A stretch of DNA of 64,000 nucleotides from Agromyces marinus (GTDB lineage Bacteria; Actinomycetota; Actinomycetes; Actinomycetales; Microbacteriaceae), in contig NZ_CP087879.1 in the NCBI RefSeq assembly GCF_021442325.1, positions 1,550,001 to 1,614,000 on the forward strand. The letters run 5' to 3'. A model generated the notes under the pieces. That model saw only the letters and a list, made by a program, of their open reading frames with translations. It searched no databases and was not told the DNA's origin. Of the stretch, positions 8,885-17,514 are shown one piece after another; position 1 is the first letter of the stretch, and each line of letters starts with the position of its first letter. A program made the translations under genes and the position numbers.

Positions 8885-8903
8885 GTCTGCAAATCTTGCA
8901 GAC
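8885..8903. promoter_or_regulatory. Perfect palindrome, likely operator of the recombinase operon
   Basis: GTCTGCAA-ATC-TTGCAGAC is a perfect 8-bp inverted repeat with a 3-nt centre, 14 nt before the recombinase start. It covers the candidate -10 hexamer CAAGAT (8893-8898, minus strand). A further TCTGCAA copy at 8915-8921 sits in the candidate -35. This is what a site for the adjacent XRE repressor would look like. It could instead be an arm-type recombinase binding site. Confidence 0.6.
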
Positions 8904-8921
8904 AAAGCGCAAATTCTGCAA
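8893..8921 (-). promoter_or_regulatory. Candidate promoter of the recombinase operon
   Basis: On the minus strand TTGCAG (8916-8921) and CAAGAT (8893-8898) are separated by exactly 17 nt. The -35 shares TTG with the consensus and the -10 shares A2, A5 and T6. Both hexamers overlap TGCAA repeats, so the promoter should be shut by a bound repressor. Confidence 0.45.
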
Positions 8922-9104
8922 GAGCCGGTGAGATATCCGCAGATCAAACGGCGAATTCACCCTTCAACCCGGCACCACGACGCAGCCACGGCCTTCGAGC
9001 GAAGCGCTGCTGCAAAATCCCTGATCAACCCCGCGAAGGGTGCGGGATGGCGGTCGCGTATCACGGGAGGGCTATTGGCAGAATCCGCGAATAGTCACCC
9101 TACG
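8922..9104. other. Gene-free right part of the island
   Basis: Part of the 336-bp stretch between the recombinase start (8871) and the DUF1801 gene (9207). It is AT-richer than the host and no coding frame of plausible composition was found. It includes a small inverted repeat CTATT / AATAG (9072-9093). Short elements for recombinase arm binding could lie here, but none could be identified by eye. Confidence 0.4.
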
Positions 9105-9132
9105 TTCGGACATAATGTGCATTATCGGCGTG
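9105..9132. other. dif: dif-like XerCD recombination site at the island edge
   Basis: The plus strand reads TTCGGACATAA (9105-9115), TGTGCA (9116-9121), TTATCGGCGTG (9122-9132): two 11-bp arms around a 6-bp centre. Compared with the actinobacterial dif consensus as I remember it (XerC arm TTSRCCGATAA, XerD arm TTATGTCAAGT), the inner 22 bp at 9109-9130 match completely. The outer bases of both arms differ, most of all on the island-facing XerD arm. Base composition returns to host level just to the right. It is either the chromosomal dif or an attachment site derived from it. Confidence 0.65.
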
Positions 9133-9207
9133 CGGTGGAAGCCGGGGCCGGACCGCTGCCGACGCCTCGGCGAACGGTCCGACCGATCGCCGAGGCGCGC
9201 AGGGTCG

Positions 9208-9645
9208 TCACCCGACGGCGCGGGTGACGAGCTCCACGATCCGCTGCTCGGTCGCTGCAGACAGCCCGGTGATGGCATACGAGGTCGCCCACATCTCGCC
9301 GTCGTCGAGCTGAGCCGTGTCCTGGAATCCGAGCGTGGCGTACCGTCCGTTGAACTTCTCCGCGGACTGGAAGAACAGCAGCACCTTGCCGCCCTTGGCG
9401 TAGGCGGGCATGCCGTACCAGGTCTTCGGCTCGAGCTCGGGTGCGTGCTCGTTCACGAGCGCGTGGACGCGTTCGGCGATCTCGCGATCCGAGTCCTGCA
9501 TCTCTGCGACCTTCTCGAGCAGATCGTCGAGCCCGTTCTTCTTCTTGCCGCGCCGCACCTCCTTCGCGCGCTCCTTCATCGCGGCGCGCTCATCTGCGGT
9601 GAAGCCCTCGCCGTCCTGTTCGCGTGAACGCGTGCGCTCAGCCAT
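9208..9645 (-). CDS. DUF1801 / YdhG-like protein
   Basis: A 145-residue protein. After a charged Lys/Arg/Glu-rich N-terminal helix (residues 1-45) it has the DUF1801 fold with LVNEHAPELEPKTWYGMPAYAKGGKVLLFFQ, the conserved W-GMPAY-GK region of this family. Related folds include bacterial iron-chaperone-like and YdeI/YdhG proteins; the biochemical role is not settled. GAGAGG lies 9 nt before the ATG at 9645. It is the first host-composition gene to the right of the dif-like site. Confidence 0.8.
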   Translation of the reverse strand: MAERTRSREQDGEGFTADERAAMKERAKEVRRGKKKNGLDDLLEKVAEMQDSDREIAERVHALVNEHAPELEPKTWYGMPAYAKGGKVLLFFQSAEKFNGRYATLGFQDTAQLDDGEMWATSYAITGLSAATEQRIVELVTRAVG

Positions 9646-9770
9646 GGTGTTGTTCCTCTCGTTCGTTCTGTTCGGAGTGCGTGGTCGTGTCCGGCGTGAC
9701 GGGCAGGTCGCGCAAGTACACGACTCCCCCGGACTCGTATGCGGAATGCAGGCACATGACCTCTCCCTTC

Positions 9771-9787
9771 GATACCGGTGGGGGGTA

Positions 9788-9789
<2 letters not shown>
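9771..9789 (-). terminator. Weak hairpin at the end of the UvrA-like gene
   Basis: GATACC (9771-9776) and GGTATC (9784-9789) form a 6-bp inverted repeat that overlaps the stop codon of the UvrA-like gene. Low confidence as a terminator. Confidence 0.3.
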
Positions 9790-12187
<2,398 letters not shown>

Positions 12188-12265
12188 GGTGCCTCCAAGG
12201 CGGTCGAATTCGATCCAATCACCACGACGCGCGCACCGCACCACGACGCTGCGCGCGTGCGGGGA

Positions 12266-12676
12266 TCAGCCCGCCTGCTGAATCCGGATCAGGTTGCCCG
12301 CCGGGTCGCGGAAGGCGCAGTCCCTGAGTCCGTACGGCTGGTCGACCGGCTCCTGCACGACCTCGGCGCCCTTCGCCTCGAGGTCCGCGAACGTCGCGTC
12401 GAGGTCGCTCGAGGCCAGGTTGACCCCGAAGTAGCTGCCCTTGGCGATGATCTCGAGCAGTGCCGCACGATCCTCGTCGGTGATGCCCGGGCCCACCCCC
12501 GGCGGGTGGAGGACGACGGCGGTATCCGGTTGCCCGGCCGGGCCGACCGTGATCCAGCGCATGCCCTCGTACCCGACGTCGTTGCGGACCTCGAAGCCGA
12601 GCAGGTCGCGGTAGAAGGCGAGGGATGCCTCGGGGTCGAGGTGCGGAAGGAAGCTGGAGTGGATGGTGATGGTCAT
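12266..12676 (-). CDS. VOC (glyoxalase/dioxygenase superfamily) protein
   Basis: A 136-residue VOC-fold protein: SFLPHLDPEASLAFYRDLLGFEV at the start, and DCAFRDPAGNLIRIQQ at the end, the usual last strand with the metal-ligand position. The substrate is unknown. It lies 10 nt after an AraC-type regulator on the same strand, a pair that recurs in actinobacteria, so it is probably that regulator's target. Confidence 0.85.
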   Translation of the reverse strand: MTITIHSSFLPHLDPEASLAFYRDLLGFEVRNDVGYEGMRWITVGPAGQPDTAVVLHPPGVGPGITDEDRAALLEIIAKGSYFGVNLASSDLDATFADLEAKGAEVVQEPVDQPYGLRDCAFRDPAGNLIRIQQAG

Positions 12677-12686
12677 GCCGGCAACG

Positions 12687-13130
12687 CTATTGGCGGCCGC
12701 CGACCTGCGCTTCTCGATTCCTGATCGGTTTGGTGACCTGCTTGGCCACGCAGGGGATCATGCCGATCGTGGCACCGGCGAACCGTTCCCGGTACACGCT
12801 CGGCGGGACGCCGACGAGTTCGGTGAAGCGCGTGCTGAAGGTGCCGAGCGAGGAGGACCCGACGTCGAAGCACACGTCGGTGACGCTCAGGTCGCCACGC
12901 CGGAGCAGCGCCATCGCGCGTTCGATCCGACGCGTCATGAGGTACGAGTAGGGCGACTCGCCGAACGCCTCGCGAAACCGCCGGCTCAGGTGCCCGGAGG
13001 ACATGCCCGCGCCGCGTGCGAGTGCCTCGACGTCGAGCGGCTGCGCGAACTCGCGGTCGATCCGGTCCCGCACCCGCCGCAGGATCGCGAGGTCGCGCAG
13101 GCGTTGCTCGTCGGGTGAGTGGCGTTCCAC
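12687..13130 (-). CDS. AraC-family transcriptional regulator
   Basis: The 147-residue protein is mostly the AraC double-HTH DNA-binding domain: LDVEALARGAGMSSGHLSRRFREAFGESPYSYL and SVTDVCFDVGSSSLGTFSTRFTELVGVPPSVYRERF. There is no separate effector-binding domain. The GTG at 13130 was chosen because the homologous proteins I recall begin with ERHSPDEQRLRDLA; the frame is open upstream to 13202. No strong ribosome binding site was seen. It is followed by the VOC gene after 10 nt, suggesting a small autoregulated operon. Confidence 0.82.
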   Translation of the reverse strand: MERHSPDEQRLRDLAILRRVRDRIDREFAQPLDVEALARGAGMSSGHLSRRFREAFGESPYSYLMTRRIERAMALLRRGDLSVTDVCFDVGSSSLGTFSTRFTELVGVPPSVYRERFAGATIGMIPCVAKQVTKPIRNREAQVGGRQ

Positions 13131-13289
13131 CTGCGCATGCTCGCACGCGCGGCACGCCGACGTCCAGCGCGCCCGACCCGGTCCCGGAGGCTGGGGCGAC
13201 ACGCGGGAGCCACGGGCGGCGCGCGAAGGTCACCCGGGAATAGCCTGAGCGTGACGCGCGCCGCCCCGTGCGCGCCGGAAGGAGCCGGT

Positions 13290-13898
13290 ATGTCCACCCC
13301 TCAACCGAACCGGATGATGGCGATGTTCGCGTTCGATTCGTCCCAGCTGACGAAGTCCGCGGTCAACTCGATCCGCATCGCCCTCGGCGTGACCGGGTTC
13401 ATCGCCCTCATCGTCGGGGTGTTCATGACGTTCTGGGCTCGCGAGTCCGCGGTCGTCCTGACGTTCATGCTGGCGATCTACTTCGTCATCGCGGGCCTGG
13501 CGTACCTCGGCATCGGCCTGTTCTCGAAGGGCCTGTCGGGCGGCGCGAGGGCGCTGGACATCGTCCTCGGCGTCGTCTTCGTGGTCGGCTCGATCATCAT
13601 GTTCGCCAACCCGACCGAGAGCGCGGTCGTGCTCGGCATCTTCCTCGGCGTGCTGGTCGGCATCCTGTGGATCATCGAGGGCGTGGTGGCGCTCGCGCAG
13701 TCGGGCAACTCGTCGTCCAAGGGCTGGAGCATCTTCTTCGGCATCCTGAGCCTCGTCGCCGGCGTCGTGCTGTTGTTCTCCCCGCTGTGGGGCGCGGTGA
13801 TCCTGTTCATCGTGACCGGCATCTCGCTCATCATCCTCGGCATCGTCCAGATCGTGCGCGCCTTCACCTTCGGCCGCGGCATGGTGCTCTCCGACTGA
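13290..13898 (+). CDS. DUF308 (HdeD-like) membrane protein
   Basis: A 202-residue protein with six predicted membrane helices arranged as the DUF308 repeat (SIRIALGVTGFIALIVGVFM; LVAGVVLLFSPLWGAVILF). HdeD of E. coli, the best known relative, is linked to acid resistance; the function here is unproven. The ATG at 13290 has GGAAGGAG 5 nt upstream, and the open frame further upstream lacks membrane sequence, so this start is firm. Confidence 0.88.
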   Translation: MSTPQPNRMMAMFAFDSSQLTKSAVNSIRIALGVTGFIALIVGVFMTFWARESAVVLTFMLAIYFVIAGLAYLGIGLFSKGLSGGARALDIVLGVVFVVGSIIMFANPTESAVVLGIFLGVLVGILWIIEGVVALAQSGNSSSKGWSIFFGILSLVAGVVLLFSPLWGAVILFIVTGISLIILGIVQIVRAFTFGRGMVLSD

Positions 13899-13900
13899 GA

Positions 13901-13920
13901 ACGGATGCCTCGGCATCCGT
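13901..13920. terminator. First hairpin after the DUF308 gene
   Basis: ACGGATGCC-TC-GGCATCCGT is a perfect 9-bp inverted repeat made of two opposed copies of an octamer that is very frequent throughout this window. It lies directly after the stop codon. Confidence 0.4.
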
Positions 13921-13932
13921 CGCAGGCGAACG

Positions 13933-13972
13933 CGAGGAGGGCGGGACCGGTGATCCGGTCCCGCCCTCCTCG
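13933..13972. terminator. Strong bidirectional terminator
   Basis: An 18-bp perfect inverted repeat, CGAGGAGGGCGGGACCGG with its complement, and a TGAT loop. It lies between the convergent DUF308 and SDR genes and is the strongest hairpin in the window. Confidence 0.85.
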
Positions 13973-13990
13973 TTCGTTCGGGTGGCGGCC

Positions 13991-14758
13991 TCAGGCCTCG
14001 GGTGCGAATCCCGAGGTGTCGCCCACGTAGCGCGTGTGGTCGGCGGGCACCGGGTCCACGGCCGCCCGGGCGACCTCGGCGGCGAACTCGGAGACGTTGT
14101 AGAGCCGCCCGGCGTCCTCCTTGCGGGCTGCGATCGCGCCGGGGTTCGCGCGCTCGAGCAGCGTCGCGGTGATCGTGCCCTCGATCATGTCGCCCGACAC
14201 GACGACGAACTCGACGCCCCGCTCCCCCAGCTCGGGGAGCTTCGCACGCAGCGCATCCTCGCCGGCGCGCTTGGAGAGCGCGACGGGCTCGTACTCGGGC
14301 ATGGTCGGCGTCGTCCGGATGAAGTGCGCCTGGTGGCTCGTCACGAAGACGATGCGCGCCCCCTCGGCGAGGTGCGGCAGGGCGTTGTCGACGACGTTGA
14401 CCTGCGCGTCGCGGTTCAGGCGCATCGCGTAGTCCTCGCCCATGCCGGTCTCCATGCCGCCTGAGGCGTTCAGCACCAGCAGGTCGACCGGACCGAACTC
14501 GGCGACGGCGCGCTCGAACATGGCCTGCACGTCGGAGGCATCCGTCAGGTCCGCACCGGCGGCGATCGCCCGCCCGCCGCCCGCGACGATCTCGTTCACG
14601 ATCTTCTCGGCGCGCGGCGCCTTGCTGCGGTAGTTCACGACGGCGGCGGCGCCGGCCTCTGCCAGGTAGCGCACGGTGTCGGCGCCGATGCCCCGTGACG
14701 ACCCGGTCACGAGGGCGACGCGGCCTGCGAGGGATCCGGGTGCGAGCGGGTTGGTCAC
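13991..14758 (-). CDS. Short-chain dehydrogenase/reductase family protein
   Basis: A 255-residue Rossmann protein with the NAD(P)-binding start VALVTGSSRGIGADT and the LVLNASGG strand (the NNAG-like motif). The catalytic region reads TSHQAHF and then YEPVALSKRAGE, in which Tyr and Lys are seven positions apart instead of the usual YxxxK. Activity as a classic SDR is therefore uncertain, though SDR subfamilies with YepVAlSK exist in my memory of actinobacterial genomes. The GTG at 14758 has GAGGAG 9 nt upstream. Confidence 0.8.
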   Translation of the reverse strand: MTNPLAPGSLAGRVALVTGSSRGIGADTVRYLAEAGAAAVVNYRSKAPRAEKIVNEIVAGGGRAIAAGADLTDASDVQAMFERAVAEFGPVDLLVLNASGGMETGMGEDYAMRLNRDAQVNVVDNALPHLAEGARIVFVTSHQAHFIRTTPTMPEYEPVALSKRAGEDALRAKLPELGERGVEFVVVSGDMIEGTITATLLERANPGAIAARKEDAGRLYNVSEFAAEVARAAVDPVPADHTRYVGDTSGFAPEA

Positions 14759-14851
14759 GATCAGGGCTCCTCGGTACGCGGGTGTGTGCGCGCACACGCC
14801 GGGCGCGCCGCACCGAGACTACCAAGTCCCCCGCGGGTCGGCCGTCGCTGC

Positions 14852-14857
14852 TAGGTT
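14852..14857 (+). promoter_or_regulatory. Candidate -10 hexamer for the nfeD operon
   Basis: TAGGTT lies 31 nt before the GTG of the NfeD gene. The gene also has an AAGGAG, so this would be a leadered transcript with a short 5' UTR. Confidence 0.4.
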
Positions 14858-14888
14858 GACTGCGGGGAACGGCACTGAAGGAGACGAT

Positions 14889-15362
14889 GTGGATGTCTTG
14901 ACCCAGTACGCGTGGATCGCCTGGCTGGTCCTCATCCTCGTGTTCGCCACGATCGAGGTGTTCACCCTCGAGATGACCTTCCTGATGCTCGCGCTCGGCA
15001 GCGTGGCCGGACTCCTGTCGGGCCTCACCGGGATCCCCTGGTGGGCGCAGTTCATCATCGCCGCGGTCGTCGCGCTCCTGCTGATCCTGACCCTCCGCCC
15101 ACCGCTGCTCAGGCGGTTGCAGCGCGGAGCCGACCCCACGAAGAGCAACATCGACGCGCTGATCGGCGCGTCGGGTACCGTCGTCCGCACGGTCGGGCAC
15201 GCGGGCGGTCAGGTGCGCCTGCAGAACGGCGACGTCTGGACTGCACGACTGTCGCCCGTGACCGAGCAGGCGGATGTCGCCGTGGGCGAGCCCGTGCTCG
15301 TCACCGGCATCGACGGGGCGACGGCGGTCGTCGTCCCGATGGAGAGGAGCACGCAGGAGTGA
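14889..15362 (+). CDS. NfeD-like membrane protein
   Basis: The 157-residue protein has two or three N-terminal membrane helices (WLVLILVFATIEVFTLEM, GIPWWAQFIIAAVVALLLI) and a C-terminal OB-fold domain (IGASGTVVRTVGHAGGQVRLQNGDVWTARL), the NfeD layout. NfeD proteins pair with SPFH proteins in membrane microdomains. AAGGAG sits 5 nt before the GTG start. The end overlaps the SPFH gene by GTGA, supporting a joint complex. Confidence 0.88.
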   Translation: MDVLTQYAWIAWLVLILVFATIEVFTLEMTFLMLALGSVAGLLSGLTGIPWWAQFIIAAVVALLLILTLRPPLLRRLQRGADPTKSNIDALIGASGTVVRTVGHAGGQVRLQNGDVWTARLSPVTEQADVAVGEPVLVTGIDGATAVVVPMERSTQE

Positions 15363-16306
15363 ACGAGATCGGGCCCATCATCGCCGTGATCGTCGTCGTC
15401 GCGATCGCGATCTTCGCGATCGTGGTCATCGCGAAGTCGATTCGGATCGTGCCGCAGGCGTACTCGGGCGTCGTCGAGCGCCTCGGCAAGTACCACAAGA
15501 CCCTCACGCCCGGCCTGAACATCCTCGTGCCGTTCATCGATCGGCTGCTCCCGCTCGTCGACATGCGCGAGCAGGTCGTCTCGTTCCCGCCGCAGCCGGT
15601 GATCACCGAGGACAACCTGGTCGTCTCGATCGACACGGTCGTCTACTTCCAGGTCACGGATGCGCGTGCCGCGACCTACGAGATCAACAACTACCTCGGA
15701 GCGGTCGAGCAGTTGACCACGACCACCCTCCGAAACGTCGTCGGCGGACTGAACCTCGAAGAGGCGCTCACGAGCCGCGACAACATCAACGGCCAGCTCC
15801 GGATCGTCCTCGACGAGGCGACCGGCAAGTGGGGCATCCGCGTCTCCCGAGTCGAACTGAAGGCGATCGACCCGCCCCTCTCGATCCAGGACTCGATGGA
15901 GAAGCAGATGCGCGCCGAGCGCGACCGCCGCGCCGCGATCCTCACGGCGGAGGGCACCAAGCAGTCCGCGATCCTCGAGGCCGAGGGGTCCCGCCAGGCC
16001 GAGATCCTGCGCGCCGAGGGTGACGCGAAGGCCGCGGTGCTCAGGGCCCAGGGCGAGGCCGAGGCGATCCTCACGGTGTTCGACGCGATCCACAAGGGCG
16101 ACCCCGACCCGAAGCTGCTCGGCTACCAGTACCTGCAGATGCTCCCCCAGCTCGCCGAGGGCGCGTCGAACAAGCTGTGGATCATCCCGAGCGAACTCAC
16201 CGAGGCACTCAAGGGCATCGGCCGCGCCTTCACGCCCGACGCGGGCGCCGCGCCGCAGGCGCCCGGGGCGGCGTCACCGGGGTCCCGCCCCGGCCCGCTC
16301 GGCTGA
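15359..16306 (+). CDS. SPFH/Band 7 (stomatin/paraslipin-like) protein
   Basis: A 315-residue SPFH protein: an N-terminal membrane anchor (IIAVIVVVAIAIFAIVVIA), then the SPFH domain (IVPQAYSGVVERLGKYHKTLTPGLNILVPFID), and a heptad-rich helix (ERDRRAAILTAEGTKQSAILEAEGSRQAEILRAEGDAKA) for oligomerisation. The C-terminal tail is Ala/Pro/Gly-rich. It should form membrane-associated rings with the NfeD protein encoded just upstream. Its GTG start overlaps the nfeD stop by 4 nt. Confidence 0.92.
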   Translation: MNEIGPIIAVIVVVAIAIFAIVVIAKSIRIVPQAYSGVVERLGKYHKTLTPGLNILVPFIDRLLPLVDMREQVVSFPPQPVITEDNLVVSIDTVVYFQVTDARAATYEINNYLGAVEQLTTTTLRNVVGGLNLEEALTSRDNINGQLRIVLDEATGKWGIRVSRVELKAIDPPLSIQDSMEKQMRAERDRRAAILTAEGTKQSAILEAEGSRQAEILRAEGDAKAAVLRAQGEAEAILTVFDAIHKGDPDPKLLGYQYLQMLPQLAEGASNKLWIIPSELTEALKGIGRAFTPDAGAAPQAPGAASPGSRPGPLG

Positions 16307-16310
16307 ACGA

Positions 16311-17063
16311 GTGGGCGCCGGCTGGTTCGAGCCGCCCGCGCCGCGCGTCCTCGCACACCGAGGGCTGGCGCTCGAGGCACCCGAGAACACGCTCGCCGCG
16401 TTCGAGGCCGCGATTCGCGCCGGCGCCCGCTACCTCGAGACCGACATCCACGCCAGCGCCGACGGCGCCGCGGTGCTCGCGCACGACCCGACCCTGCGCC
16501 GGGTCGCGCACCGGCCCGAGGCGGTCGGCGAGCTCGACCTGGCCGAGCTCAGGCGCGTCGACCTCGGCGGCGGGCACGGCTTCGGCACGCTCGACGAACT
16601 GCTCCACGCCTTCCCCGGGTCGCGCCTGAACATCGACGTGAAGTCCGATGCCGCGATCAGCGCGACCGTCCGGGCCGTGCGCCGGGCGGATGCCGTCGAT
16701 CGCGTGCTGCTCACCGCCTTCTCCGACCGGCGTCGCCGGGCGCTCGCGTCGGCGCTGCCCGGGGTCGCGACCTCGGCCGGGCGGGCATCCGTGCTGCGCG
16801 CGAGCGCGGCATCCGTCGCCCGGAGCTCCGCCGGCCTGCGCCGCGGCGTCGCCGGCGCCTCCGCGCTGCAGATCCCCGAACGCGTCGGACGAGCGCGCCT
16901 GCTCTCCCGCGGGCTGCTCGACACCGCGCACCGTGCGGGTCTCGAGGTGCACGTGTGGACGGTCAACGACCCGGACGACATGCGCCGACTGCTCGGCCTC
17001 GGCGTCGACGGCATCGTGACCGATCGCGCCGACCTCGCGATGCGGGTCGTCTCGGAAAGCTGA
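16311..17063 (+). CDS. Glycerophosphodiester phosphodiesterase
   Basis: The 250-residue protein has the GDPD start LAHRGLALEAPENTLAAF with the catalytic HR, the metal-binding ETDIHASADGAAVLAHDPTL (E-D-H set) and the closing VHVWTVNDPDDMRRLLGLGVDGIVTDRADL. It hydrolyses glycerophosphodiesters to glycerol-3-phosphate and an alcohol, and would feed the same pool as glpK. No signal peptide is seen, so it is probably cytoplasmic. The GTG start is 4 nt after the SPFH stop. Confidence 0.92.
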   Translation: MGAGWFEPPAPRVLAHRGLALEAPENTLAAFEAAIRAGARYLETDIHASADGAAVLAHDPTLRRVAHRPEAVGELDLAELRRVDLGGGHGFGTLDELLHAFPGSRLNIDVKSDAAISATVRAVRRADAVDRVLLTAFSDRRRRALASALPGVATSAGRASVLRASAASVARSSAGLRRGVAGASALQIPERVGRARLLSRGLLDTAHRAGLEVHVWTVNDPDDMRRLLGLGVDGIVTDRADLAMRVVSES

Positions 17064-17090
17064 GAGTTCCCCGGCGAAACATCAGCCCAC

Positions 17091-17117
17091 GGAAAGGTGG
17101 CGCCCAGCTTGATCGTC
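17091..17117 (+). promoter_or_regulatory. Possible sigma-H/sigma-R-type promoter of rbpA
   Basis: GGAA (17091-17094), 19 nt, then CGTC (17114-17117). This is close to the oxidative-stress ECF pattern GGAA(T)-N18-20-(C)GTT, with one mismatch. rbpA is a sigma-R target in Streptomyces. TATACC at 17118-17123 is another possible -10. Confidence 0.35.
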
Positions 17118-17148
17118 TATACCTGATGAGGATCGAGAGGAGTACGCC

Positions 17149-17514
17149 ATGGCGGACCGGAGCCTACGAGGCATGCGAATCGGCGCACAGAGCCTGCAGA
17201 GTGAGGATGGCGTCGTCTTCGCTGATCGAGCCGAGTACACCTACCAGTGCGAGACGTGCGGCCGCGAGACGGTCATGACGTTCTCGACCGAGGCCGAGCT
17301 TCCCGAGACCTGGGAGTGCCGCCACTGCGGCAACTCCGCGGTGCTGCTCGTCGACTCCAAGCCGGTCGAGGTGGACCGTTCGGGTGAGAAGGTCGCCCGG
17401 ACGCATTGGGACATGCTGCTCGAGCGCCGGACGCGCGCCGAGCTCGAGGAGATCCTCGAGGAGCGGCTGCAGATCCTGCGCGCCCGTCGCGGCCAGCAGA
17501 AGATCGGCGCCTAG
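17149..17514 (+). CDS. rbpA: RNA polymerase-binding protein RbpA
   Basis: The 121-residue protein has the full RbpA pattern: an N-terminal tail (MADRSLRGMRIGAQSLQSE), a core with YQCETCGRETVMTFSTEAELPETWECRHCGNSA (zinc-type cysteines), the basic linker, and the sigma-interaction domain ARTHWDMLLERRTRAELEEILEERL. It binds RNA polymerase with the housekeeping sigma factor and stabilises the open complex; it is restricted to actinobacteria. GAGAGGAG lies 6 nt before the ATG. Its stop codon shares a CTAG with the convergent lnt gene. Confidence 0.97.
   Translation: MADRSLRGMRIGAQSLQSEDGVVFADRAEYTYQCETCGRETVMTFSTEAELPETWECRHCGNSAVLLVDSKPVEVDRSGEKVARTHWDMLLERRTRAELEEILEERLQILRARRGQQKIGA

Noticed and set aside
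8885-8921. TCTGCAA repeats as the recombinase core site
   Set aside because: Their position over the promoter fits an operator better, and there is no matching copy at the other end of the island. It remains possible but unsupported.
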